64,000 nt of DNA, taken from Flavimaribacter sediminis. Its GTDB lineage: Bacteria; Pseudomonadota; Alphaproteobacteria; Rhizobiales; Rhizobiaceae. Under the pieces are notes generated by a model. The model was not told the DNA's origin. It did not search any database and saw only the letters and a program-made list of their open reading frames with translations. The stretch covers positions 1,550,001-1,614,000 of the forward strand of contig NZ_JAICBX010000001.1 in the NCBI RefSeq assembly GCF_019492055.1, written 5' to 3'. Shown here in pieces: positions 43,184 through 51,360 of the stretch (position 1 is its first letter; each line of letters opens with the position of its first letter). A program made the translations under genes and the position numbers.

Positions 43184-44461
43184 ATGCAACTCAATAGCAT
43201 CGCATGGTCTTTCTCGGCGGGCGAACCACTGGACACCGACAGGCTTGACGGTGACACGTCAACCGATCTGGTCATAATCGGCGGTGGTTTCACGGGGTGC
43301 TCCGCCGCACTTCATGCAGCAGAGGCTGGCCTGGGTGTTTGCCTGCTGGAAGCGGAGACCATTGGTTGCGGTGGCTCCGGACGGAACGTCGGCCTGGTAA
43401 ACGCCGGTTTGTGGACGCCACCGGAGGATGTCGAACAGCTATTAGGCGCTCAAGAGGGGCGTAAACTCAACGAATATCTTTCCGGCGGACCTGAGCTCGT
43501 CTTCGAACTGATCCGTAAACATTCCATCGAATGCAGCGCAATAAGAACCGGAACGCTACATTGCGCTCATTCCGGTGGCGGAATGCGGGACCTGGAGCGC
43601 CGTTACAATCAGCTTAGACGGTACAATGTTCCTGTCGACATTCTGGATGCGAGTCAAACCGCGGCGCGCACCGGCAGCAATGCCTTCGAAGGCGCGTTGT
43701 TTGATCCACGCGCAGGGACTATCAATCCGCTGGCCTATTGCCGCGGCTTGGCGAGAGCCGCGATCAAGGCGTCGGCCAAATTTTGTGAAAAAACGCCGGC
43801 AACGGCGATAAAACGGAAAAATGAACGATGGCTGGTCGTCACGCCTACAGGCTCTGTATCCGCGCGATGTCTGATGATTGCCACCAACGCCTACACCATT
43901 GCGACCGATGGCATGCCGTCCATGGGGCATACGAGAGTTGACTACTGCCAGTTTGCGACTGCGCCATTGTCTGATCATGCGCGTGCTTCAATCCTGCCCG
44001 GGCGTGAAGGATGCTGGGACACCGCTCCAGTCATGTCGTCTTTCCGCCTTGATCGTGAAGGCAGATTAGTCATCGGCGGCATCGGTTCGCTGGACCACCC
44101 GGCGGCTTCGATTCATGCGCGATGGGCGAAGAGAAAACTCGCTTCACTGTTTCCTCAATTGGCCGAAGAGCGCTTGGTGCATGGATGGTCGGGGCGGATC
44201 GCCATGACCCGGGATCATCTGCCAAAGATTCTCGAGCTCGGGAATTCAGGATATGCCGTATTCGGCTATTCCGGTCGGGGAATAGCCCCCGGAAGTGTTT
44301 TCGGCAAAGCTGTCGCCCAAGCTATTGCAGCCGATACGCAATCCGAACTGCCGCTTCGCTCCGTCGAATCCTATTCCGAGAATTTCCAACGGTTTCGACA
44401 GATGTGGTTCGAAGGCGGGGCGCTGGCTATTCATGCTCTCCAGTCTGTAAAGCTTGGTTGA
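43184..44461 (+). CDS. FAD-dependent DAO-family oxidoreductase (AmaA/L-pipecolate oxidase-like)
   Basis: A 425-aa amine oxidase of the glycine/D-amino-acid oxidase fold. The FAD-binding motif TDLVIIGGGFTGCSAALHAA is at about residues 26-45, GCGGSGRNVGLVNAG follows, and the C-terminal flavin motif is AVFGYSGRGIAPGSVFG. Placed 39 bases after the ALDH7 gene. In that setting oxidation of L-pipecolate or an N-methylated amino acid to the cyclic imine is the likely reaction; this is inferred. ATG at 43184 is used, but a TTG one codon earlier is as well spaced from GGAG. Confidence 0.87.
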   Translation: MQLNSIAWSFSAGEPLDTDRLDGDTSTDLVIIGGGFTGCSAALHAAEAGLGVCLLEAETIGCGGSGRNVGLVNAGLWTPPEDVEQLLGAQEGRKLNEYLSGGPELVFELIRKHSIECSAIRTGTLHCAHSGGGMRDLERRYNQLRRYNVPVDILDASQTAARTGSNAFEGALFDPRAGTINPLAYCRGLARAAIKASAKFCEKTPATAIKRKNERWLVVTPTGSVSARCLMIATNAYTIATDGMPSMGHTRVDYCQFATAPLSDHARASILPGREGCWDTAPVMSSFRLDREGRLVIGGIGSLDHPAASIHARWAKRKLASLFPQLAEERLVHGWSGRIAMTRDHLPKILELGNSGYAVFGYSGRGIAPGSVFGKAVAQAIAADTQSELPLRSVESYSENFQRFRQMWFEGGALAIHALQSVKLG

Positions 44462-44483
44462 AACGGGCTGTTGCTGAATTCGA

Positions 44484-45899
44484 TCACTCGCGCGGTCGGG
44501 CAAACAGATAAAGTGCTGCGAGGCCGAATACGACCGGCAACAGTGGGGCTGCGAATACCGCTGCAGCTATTGGCTCCGGTCTGCCTCCAGCATCCATCGC
44601 GGCTATGCCGGATGAATTGGCGACGATACCCAAATAGGCTGCGCCGAATGCGAATCCCAGCCTCTGCACCGTCGGCATGGCGCCAGATACTCTACTGACG
44701 TCATCCTCATCCGCCGCCTGTGTCGCCACTCTGAGAATGAACGTCCACGCCGTTCCGTAACCGCTGCCCATCAGAATGGCGGATATGAAAATGAACCATA
44801 TCGGACCATGCGGAATGGACAAGGCCAGGCAGGCGATACTTGTAGCGACGATGCACATCCCGATGGCCGCCATCGTTCGGTCGTGTCGCTCCGAAATGCC
44901 GGATACGATTACAGCCATGACCGACCACGCGAGGGATTCGCACAAAAGCACATATCCCGCTGTCAGAATGGATACGCCGTGAACGGCCATCATGAGAACT
45001 GGCCCGTAAAGTCCAATGGCAATCGTAGCTGCTGAAAAACAGAATACGACAGCGAGAGCGGCGTTTGTCGCCCGGCTGACGTCGACGGGATTTCTGGGAA
45101 GCAGTCTGTCATTACCCGACGCCATATCAAGCTGTAAAAAACGGGCAAGAAGCAGAAGGGCGAGAGCCACGAAGGCGGTCGTTTTGAGCAAGGACACCTC
45201 AATTCCGGCCCAGGCAATAGAGACAATGGAAGCGGTCAACCACAACAAACGCCGGATTGGAAACGGACTGTTGTCACGAGTATCTTTGGCGGCGCTCCGT
45301 ATGTGACTGCTGGATGCAATCCAGACTGCCAAAACAATGCCTTGTCCGGCGAAGGCGAAAAATCCAGCACTCCAGGAAAGGTATTCCACAAACAGCGCTC
45401 CAAGAACCGGCCCCACGAACGAGGCAACGCCCCATAGCGCTGAGATGACTGCAATCAAACGACCTGTCAGGCGCGACGGAAACAGGGTTGCAATGGATAC
45501 AAAAGACATCGCCATCATGCCGCCGCCGCCGAAACCCTGAAGCAATCGGCCAGCCAAAACGACATTCATGGACGGAGCAACAGCACTGACCAGACAACCA
45601 ACCGAAAAGAGAAATGCAGCCACGGCCATCGGCGTCCTTACGCCATAGCGCGTTGTCAAGAGACCGCTGGCTGCGCCGGAAACAATGGAACCTACTTCGT
45701 AGAGAGCAATATTCCAGGGCAACGCACCGATTCCACCGATATCAGCAACGATTGCCGGCATCATGGTGGCGACAAGCAATCCATCAGCGGCGTGCAGCCA
45801 AATCCCGAGACACACTAGAACAAGCGCTGATGCGTGATCTGTTTTGAGAAGTTCGCGCCAGCGAACCAGCTCTTTACTGCCTGTTTCCACGTTTGCCAT
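44484..45899 (-). CDS. MFS transporter
   Basis: A 471-aa integral membrane permease of the major facilitator superfamily, probably the drug:H+ antiporter type. At least 12 hydrophobic segments are visible. The motif A region reads GAASGLLTTRYGVRTPMAVA and a motif C-like glycine/proline segment is SALWGVASFVGPVLGALFVE. ATG at 45899 is favoured over a TTG at 45917. It converges on the oxidase gene with 22 bases between the stops and is probably independent of the catabolic unit. Confidence 0.88.
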   Translation of the reverse strand: MANVETGSKELVRWRELLKTDHASALVLVCLGIWLHAADGLLVATMMPAIVADIGGIGALPWNIALYEVGSIVSGAASGLLTTRYGVRTPMAVAAFLFSVGCLVSAVAPSMNVVLAGRLLQGFGGGGMMAMSFVSIATLFPSRLTGRLIAVISALWGVASFVGPVLGALFVEYLSWSAGFFAFAGQGIVLAVWIASSSHIRSAAKDTRDNSPFPIRRLLWLTASIVSIAWAGIEVSLLKTTAFVALALLLLARFLQLDMASGNDRLLPRNPVDVSRATNAALAVVFCFSAATIAIGLYGPVLMMAVHGVSILTAGYVLLCESLAWSVMAVIVSGISERHDRTMAAIGMCIVATSIACLALSIPHGPIWFIFISAILMGSGYGTAWTFILRVATQAADEDDVSRVSGAMPTVQRLGFAFGAAYLGIVANSSGIAAMDAGGRPEPIAAAVFAAPLLPVVFGLAALYLFARPRE

Positions 45900-46111
45900 C
45901 CAGTCGCCACCGACCAAAGATTCGGAAGGGAGACGGGACTTTAGCTGCTCAACTTAACTTGAGGTCAAGGATGTTAATTCATTTGTTATTAAAACGAGAT
46001 GTCAATAATGGCCAAATACTGTTTCACAACAGATGATATATCATTACGATAGCAATTAGCCGGCTTTTTCCTACGCCAGTCAGGTTAATACCAATCGTAT
46101 CGGAGATGTCT

Positions 46112-47095
46112 ATGAACAAGAGAATGCTTGGGAAGGATGGACCTCTGGTAGGCGCTGTAGGGCTCGGCTGCATGAGCTTTGCAGGCTTTTATGGCGCGAC
46201 GAATGAAGCTGAGTCACACCGCACTCTTGCTAGAGCGGCTGAATTGGGAGTGACACATCTTGACACCTCGAACGTCTATGGAGCTGGCCTTTCCGAAAGT
46301 GTGATTGGAAGCTTCTTAAAGTCGCATCCGCATCGATTCTCGATTGCGACGAAAACTGGAATTGTCGCTGGGCCGCCGCGGAGTTTCAACAACTCAAAAG
46401 ACCATATGCGAAATACCCTCGAGGAATCGCTGCGCCGTCTTGGAGTCGAACATGTCGATTTGTTCTATGTCCATCGTCGAGACCAAACCATTCCGATAGA
46501 AGATGTCGCTGGATTCCTGGCGGATTTCGTTGCTGAAGGTAAAATCGGAGGCATTGGTTTTTCAGAGATTGCACCGTCTTCGTTGCGTCGCGCAGCGCAA
46601 ATACATCCTGTCCGGGCGGTTCAGTGCGAATATTCCCTATGGACACGCATTCCGGAGCTTGGATTAATCCAGGCTTGTGCCGAGCTTGGCGCAGCCTTCG
46701 TTGCTTTTTCTCCGCTTGCTCGCGGAATGTTTGCAGACAAAATCCCTGATCCTGCCGCATTCACTGAACGCGACTTCCGCCGTGAAAACCCTCGCTTCAC
46801 CGAACCGAATTTCAGTTACAATCGCAAAGCTGTCCAGAAGTTTATCAACTACGCCCAAGATCAAGGCGCGCCCCCTGCATCAATGGCGCTGGAATGGGTG
46901 CTTAGGCAAGGCGATCATATAATAGCCATTCCCGGGACGCGCACAGCAAAACATCTGGAACAGAACGCGCTCGCCGGTGACCTCAAGCTGAGTGACGAAC
47001 AGTTGCATGCAATTGATAAGCTGCTTCCTGCAGGCTTTGCCCATGGATTCCGCTACACGGACAAGCAATTGGTTGGCATCGAGCAGTATTGTTGA
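46112..47095 (+). CDS. Aldo/keto reductase
   Basis: A 327-aa NADPH-dependent reductase of the AKR superfamily with a TIM barrel. The opening GAVGLGCMSFAGFYG matches the AKR13-like group. The catalytic tetrad is visible as DTSNVYG (Asp, Tyr), IATKTG (Lys) and YVHRRD (His), and the cofactor site as IPGTRTAKHLEQN near the C terminus. The ATG at 46112 has GGAG six bases upstream, while the ATG at 46106 lies directly against it. The carbonyl substrate is unknown. The gene stands alone between AT-rich gaps. Confidence 0.9.
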   Translation: MNKRMLGKDGPLVGAVGLGCMSFAGFYGATNEAESHRTLARAAELGVTHLDTSNVYGAGLSESVIGSFLKSHPHRFSIATKTGIVAGPPRSFNNSKDHMRNTLEESLRRLGVEHVDLFYVHRRDQTIPIEDVAGFLADFVAEGKIGGIGFSEIAPSSLRRAAQIHPVRAVQCEYSLWTRIPELGLIQACAELGAAFVAFSPLARGMFADKIPDPAAFTERDFRRENPRFTEPNFSYNRKAVQKFINYAQDQGAPPASMALEWVLRQGDHIIAIPGTRTAKHLEQNALAGDLKLSDEQLHAIDKLLPAGFAHGFRYTDKQLVGIEQYC

Positions 47096-47269
47096 AAATG
47101 CTTTGCGCCGCATACCCTCTTCAGAAAGAACTCCGTTGTGGTCGAACCGTGGCTACAACTGTTGCAAAGTGTAATGTAGTATGACTATAAGAATCACGGT
47201 TTGTTACGTCTCGAAACTATTTGGTATTACTCTGTCTTACGATGTATATCGGTGATACTTGGGCGCTAA

Positions 47270-47437
47270 ATGAAAAAACCAAACACTCGTTCAACACCTG
47301 CTTCTGGTAGGTACCGTAATATTGTTAATGGTCATCGCCGACTTGCTAAGATTTGCCGGAGTAATTCACCTGTTGTGCGAAGAATGCGTTTGAGGCGTAT
47401 GCAAAAACTTGCTGCCAAAAAGAACACTGAAGAATAG
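47270..47437 (+). CDS. Small highly basic protein (55 aa), hypothetical
   Basis: A 55-codon frame beginning MKKPNTRSTPASGRYRNIVN and ending KKNTEE, with about a third Arg plus Lys, including VVRRMRLRRMQKLAAKK. It lies in an AT-rich gap where no other gene is supported. No clear Shine-Dalgarno sequence precedes it. It could be a nucleic-acid-binding miniprotein or a chance frame. Confidence 0.35.
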   Translation: MKKPNTRSTPASGRYRNIVNGHRRLAKICRSNSPVVRRMRLRRMQKLAAKKNTEE

Positions 47438-47591
47438 GTCTACCACCCTCCTCCGCCGCCCGAGAATCCGGACGATATGCTGTTCATTGAATAGCTGATG
47501 TGACGACTGTCAAATGAACCTCCATGATACCAGCCGGGACACCATGTAGCGGCCGCAGTAGCCGCTGCTGCAGGTGTCAACCAGATTACTT

Positions 47592-48398
47592 TTATTCCGT
47601 CCCGGGAGGATCGCAATATCCGTACCAGGCTACTTCGTCGACGCCATCGCTGTTGACGACGTAGAGTTGCGTACCACGGTCGAAATGCCAGAACTCCTGA
47701 GGATAGTTCGCAAAGCCTGATTTCGTCATCGCCCAATGCAGCAATCGTCTATTGCGCATCGGTGGGTGATCGGCGTTGCACTTCCCCTCGGAATGCAAAA
47801 GCTCGAAAGCAGCTGTGGGCGTGTAGTCGCAAATTTCATCGAAACCAGACCCCATATCCAGAAGTTCGCCAGTGGTAAGTGACCGCAATGTCAGGTCCAC
47901 CGCCCCGCCGGTTGCGTGGACCGGCCAAGTCTGAGGATCGTCCTTCTCGAACCGGTGCGGATTGGAAACATATTTGATGACTTCATGGAAAACTGCAGCG
48001 TCGTTCATTTCGGGATATCGCTCACGAACATCATATTCGACATGTCGCCACAGCGCCTTTTGCGCCTCGACGGTACGATAGGCGTCCCAGACAAAAACCT
48101 CCGCATCGTATTGCCTTAGAAAAGCATTGGCGTGGCGCAGCGATTGCAGAACGCCCGCTCTGCACCAGATATCGGGAAGGCTGCCGCGCACCCGGTGTCC
48201 ATAGGGAGGATTTTCGCCATCGTTCTGATAATAGTAGGACTTGCCTGCGATGCCGGAGCCCGTCACGCAAACCAGTGGTTCGGCGTAGCGAGGATCCGCG
48301 CTGTTTATCGGTATGTCGGAATAGCCGCCGGCGTCTCCGCAACGAGACATACAAGGGACAGGAACAGAATACGGATTATCGAGCCGGCTAATTCTCAA
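47592..48398 (-). CDS. VanX-like D-Ala-D-Ala dipeptidase (peptidase M15D)
   Basis: A 268-aa zinc peptidase of the D-alanyl-D-alanine dipeptidase family. The zinc motif is WPVHATGGAVDLTL (His and Asp ligands) and the catalytic Glu/third ligand is in PQEFWHFDRGTQ. The substrate-binding arginine region is WDAYRTVEAQ. No classical signal peptide is seen, so a cytoplasmic role in recycling cell-wall dipeptide or other D-amino dipeptides is likely. Its ATG overlaps the end of soxR by four bases (48395-48398), so both are made from one message. Confidence 0.88.
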   Translation of the reverse strand: MRISRLDNPYSVPVPCMSRCGDAGGYSDIPINSADPRYAEPLVCVTGSGIAGKSYYYQNDGENPPYGHRVRGSLPDIWCRAGVLQSLRHANAFLRQYDAEVFVWDAYRTVEAQKALWRHVEYDVRERYPEMNDAAVFHEVIKYVSNPHRFEKDDPQTWPVHATGGAVDLTLRSLTTGELLDMGSGFDEICDYTPTAAFELLHSEGKCNADHPPMRNRRLLHWAMTKSGFANYPQEFWHFDRGTQLYVVNSDGVDEVAWYGYCDPPGTE

Positions 48399-48850
48399 GT
48401 CTCCTTATATTCCGATGAGTCGCCAAGCAGATAACGCGGTCCTGCGCCCCCCTTTCCCGCCTTGTCATCCGGGTTCAACAAAGCGCATGCCCGCAAAGAA
48501 AGACAACCACAACCGATGCACCCGTCAAGATTGTCCCGAAGCCGTATCATGCGTTGGATACGGTCATCCAGCTCTTTCCTGAAATTGCGACTTATATTGC
48601 TCCAGTCCTTCTTGTTAGGCGTTCTTTTCGCAGGCAAAGCGGCGAGTTGCTCGCGGATTTGCTCGATCGTAAATCCAAGTTGTTGTGCGATTTGAACAAA
48701 GGCCAAACGTCTGATGTCCGACCGTACAAACCGCCTTTGCCCTGCAGCGTTTCTTTCCGAGTTCAGCAAACCCGCGGATTCATAATAACGGATCGCTGAA
48801 ACACTGAGACCAGTTCGTCCGGCAAGGTCTCCAATCCCGATCGTCTTCAT
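48395..48850 (-). CDS. soxR: Redox-sensitive MerR-type regulator SoxR
   Basis: A 151-aa MerR-family activator. The N-terminal winged helix (TIGIGDLAGRTGLSVSAIRY) is followed by a dimerisation helix and the [2Fe-2S] cysteine cluster GCIGCGCLSLRAC, which defines SoxR. It senses redox-cycling compounds and superoxide. Start options are 48850 and 48859; neither has a clear ribosome site. Its message also encodes a VanX-like dipeptidase, so the regulator and peptidase are co-expressed. Confidence 0.92.
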   Translation of the reverse strand: MKTIGIGDLAGRTGLSVSAIRYYESAGLLNSERNAAGQRRFVRSDIRRLAFVQIAQQLGFTIEQIREQLAALPAKRTPNKKDWSNISRNFRKELDDRIQRMIRLRDNLDGCIGCGCLSLRACALLNPDDKAGKGGAGPRYLLGDSSEYKET

Positions 48851-49051
48851 GAGCGCCATAAGTATGATATTGATGTCTTTTGGATTGACTTTCAATCACT
48901 CAAGCAGGCTTAGCGCAGTGAACCGATCGTAGAAAAACTGGAATCTCTGTCAACTACGGGGGGCGAACTCATAGGAGCACGGCGTGTATCCAGAACCCAA
49001 ATTCCCGTTCAGGCATTGCCACGCCGAGCACGAAATTATAGATGGACCGCG

Positions 49052-49717
49052 ATGAAACGATCAGAAATCAATACTATTCTTCACGAAGGCGACGCGTTCA
49101 TACGAGGCCATGGTTTCATGTTGCCGCGCTTTGCCTCGTTTGCTCCGGATGAGATGCGGGCTCTTGCCGATACGGCAATATTTAAAAACAGGCTTGGTTG
49201 GGACGTCACCGATTACGGAGAGAAAAGGTTCTCCGACTATGGTCTTTTTCTTTTTACGATCAGGAACGGCAACATCGAGGATTTAGCGAATAGATCCGGC
49301 ATGCTCTACGCTGAGAAGATCATGATATCGCGTGATAGTCAGGTTTGCCCCATGCACAGCCACTACTCGAAAGTGGAAGATATCATCAATCGCGCAGGCG
49401 GCGACCTTGTTCTGGAGTTGTACGGCTCGCATGACGACGGTTCCATTGATCGTGAAAAGGGCGTGGAAGTTGCCGTCGACGGCATGGTGCGATCGATACC
49501 CGCGGGAGACAAATTGAGGCTGATGCCTGGCGAAAGCGTAACGCTTGTGCCGGGCGTTTGGCATGCCTTCTGGGCTGAGAATGGCGATTGCATGATTGGC
49601 GAGGTGTCTACGGTCAACGACGACCTCAATGACAACTGGTTCGAAGATGAAATCGGACGCTTCTCTGAGATAGAAGAGGACGAGGAGCCGTGGCGGCTTC
49701 TCGTTTCCGATTATTGA
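49052..49717 (+). CDS. D-lyxose ketol-isomerase family protein
   Basis: A 221-aa cupin-fold sugar isomerase. The metal-binding region is visible as CPMHSHYSKVEDIINRAGGD (two His and a Glu) and a later His in LVPGVWHAFWAENG. Characterised relatives interconvert D-lyxose and D-xylulose, and D-mannose and D-fructose. The ATG at 49052 is chosen because relatives start with the MKRSEIN helix. A PfkB sugar kinase follows 27 bases downstream, so isomerisation then phosphorylation is the probable route. Confidence 0.87.
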   Translation: MKRSEINTILHEGDAFIRGHGFMLPRFASFAPDEMRALADTAIFKNRLGWDVTDYGEKRFSDYGLFLFTIRNGNIEDLANRSGMLYAEKIMISRDSQVCPMHSHYSKVEDIINRAGGDLVLELYGSHDDGSIDREKGVEVAVDGMVRSIPAGDKLRLMPGESVTLVPGVWHAFWAENGDCMIGEVSTVNDDLNDNWFEDEIGRFSEIEEDEEPWRLLVSDY

Positions 49718-49744
49718 GCCTTTATCGAGTGGTGGATTAAATAC

Positions 49745-50686
49745 ATGTACCTCGTTTGCGGCGAAGCACTGTTCGATTTCTTTCAGACTGACCGGCCGGA
49801 GGGCGTGAACGCGGTCTACGATGCGCGCATTGGCGGCTCTCCCTACAACGTCGCCATGGGGCTTGCCCGGCTGAAGGCGCGTGCGTCTCTGTTTACAGGC
49901 GTTTCCCACGACCTGTTTGGCGACCGCATCGTCGAAGCAATCGAGAAAGAAGGCATCGACAATTGGGCCGTCGTGCGAAAGGAAGAAGCGCCTACAACCT
50001 TGAGCTTTGTCGGATTGGATGCTCAAGGCTCGCCTGCATACGCTTTCTTCGGGAATGGCGCCGCCGATCGCTCACTTGCTCCTGAAGATCTGCCGCTCCT
50101 GCCCCCAGATGTCGCATGGCTTCATTTCGGATCATATTCTCTCGTGACGCCCCCGACATCGTCGACGCTCTTCAGCCTTCTTGAGCGTGAAAAAAGCCGT
50201 TTCATATCTCTCGATCCAAACATACGTCCGACGGTCGTATCAGATATGTCCATTTGGGAAGCGCGGCTATCAGCAATGCTGCCTTTGGTGGATTTGGTGA
50301 AGGTCAGCACGGAAGATCTGACGATGCTCTATCCGGACAGAGATCCGTTGGACACCGCGCACTCCTGGCTGGAGGATGGTCCGCGCCTCGTTGTCGTCAC
50401 CGATGGCGGGAGTGAGGTGATCGGACTGACTGAAAATGGCGTTCATCGCGTCGCAGTTCCGGACACCGAGATTGTCGACACTGTCGGCGCCGGCGACACG
50501 TTTATGGCGATGCTTATGTATCTTCTGGGCAAGGATGGAAATCCCTCACGAACGGTGGATTCTCTCAATAAAGATCAGTTTTCCAGCATCCTCGATATCT
50601 GTGCGCGGGCGGCCTCTTTAACCTGCACGCGCCGCGGTGCTGATCTTCCCCGTTATGATGACGTACGCGCGTTCCTCAAGGATTGA
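49745..50686 (+). CDS. PfkB-family carbohydrate kinase (fructokinase-like)
   Basis: A 313-aa ribokinase-fold kinase. The N terminus YLVCGEALFDFF and GGSPYNVAMGLARL are typical of fructokinases. The second PfkB signature with the catalytic aspartate is DTVGAGDTFMAML at about residues 240-252. It probably phosphorylates the ketose formed by the isomerase encoded just upstream (fructose or xylulose). No sugar transporter lies alongside. Confidence 0.9.
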   Translation: MYLVCGEALFDFFQTDRPEGVNAVYDARIGGSPYNVAMGLARLKARASLFTGVSHDLFGDRIVEAIEKEGIDNWAVVRKEEAPTTLSFVGLDAQGSPAYAFFGNGAADRSLAPEDLPLLPPDVAWLHFGSYSLVTPPTSSTLFSLLEREKSRFISLDPNIRPTVVSDMSIWEARLSAMLPLVDLVKVSTEDLTMLYPDRDPLDTAHSWLEDGPRLVVVTDGGSEVIGLTENGVHRVAVPDTEIVDTVGAGDTFMAMLMYLLGKDGNPSRTVDSLNKDQFSSILDICARAASLTCTRRGADLPRYDDVRAFLKD

Positions 50687-50701
50687 GCGCATCCTGCCGC
50701 T

Positions 50702-51292
50702 TCAAATGCGCTGAACGGATCTCCGCTTTGGTAATTCGGCGTCGACCGCCGGCTTCGCATTTTCCTGCATCCAATGATTCAAGCGCTTATGTTCATTTAA
50801 ACGCACGGGCGTTCTGTCTTCCGCCCATTGCTTGCTCGCCAACTCAGTGTTCGCGACATGCGCCGCGTTGAGTCTTAGAGAAATTTCCGCGCATATATGA
50901 GTAATTTTTCTGCGCAGGCCGCGTTCCGTGTAGCCGTTGATTTTCGCCAGCGTTGCAAGGGTGCATCCCTTGCCGCATTTGATCCTCGCCCACTCGTAGA
51001 GAAGTTCTCGCTCAGCCTGGTCCGGCAAAGCATTGATCCATTCCCAGCACTTTTCCATCCTGTCCAGCGCTCCAGGCGTCGGGGTGCGCCTGTAGCGTGG
51101 CCTTGATGCGCCATAAGCCGCATGTTGTTCCAGGATCGTATCCGGCATGGAATTGCGTATGTCGGCCGGACCGTGTGCGCGTGGACAAAGCATCAATGTT
51201 TCAGCGGCTTCAATGACCCGGTTTTCGACTGCTTTGGTCGTCCACGCCTGAAATTCTGTTTCTTGCAATATCACCACCCCCAAAAAGAACAT
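50702..51292 (-). CDS. DUF6362-like protein with sigma-type HTH segment
   Basis: A 196-aa protein. The middle holds the recognisable block GALDRMEKCWEWINALP followed by ELLYEWARIKCGKGCTLATL and YTERGLRRKITHICAEI, a helix-turn-helix like region 4 of sigma factors. DUF6362-like proteins are found in rhizobia and their phages. It stands alone between the kinase and the GMC oxidoreductase genes. The start is uncertain: the conserved part begins at about residue 16, and GTG/TTG codons are available near it. Confidence 0.65.
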   Translation of the reverse strand: MFFLGVVILQETEFQAWTTKAVENRVIEAAETLMLCPRAHGPADIRNSMPDTILEQHAAYGASRPRYRRTPTPGALDRMEKCWEWINALPDQAERELLYEWARIKCGKGCTLATLAKINGYTERGLRRKITHICAEISLRLNAAHVANTELASKQWAEDRTPVRLNEHKRLNHWMQENAKPAVDAELPKRRSVQRI

Positions 51293-51360
51293 AACAGGAA
51301 CATAGTGCTTGGCGCGGAGGAGTCAAACACCATAGGCGACATTCCACAAAAAGATCTGGA

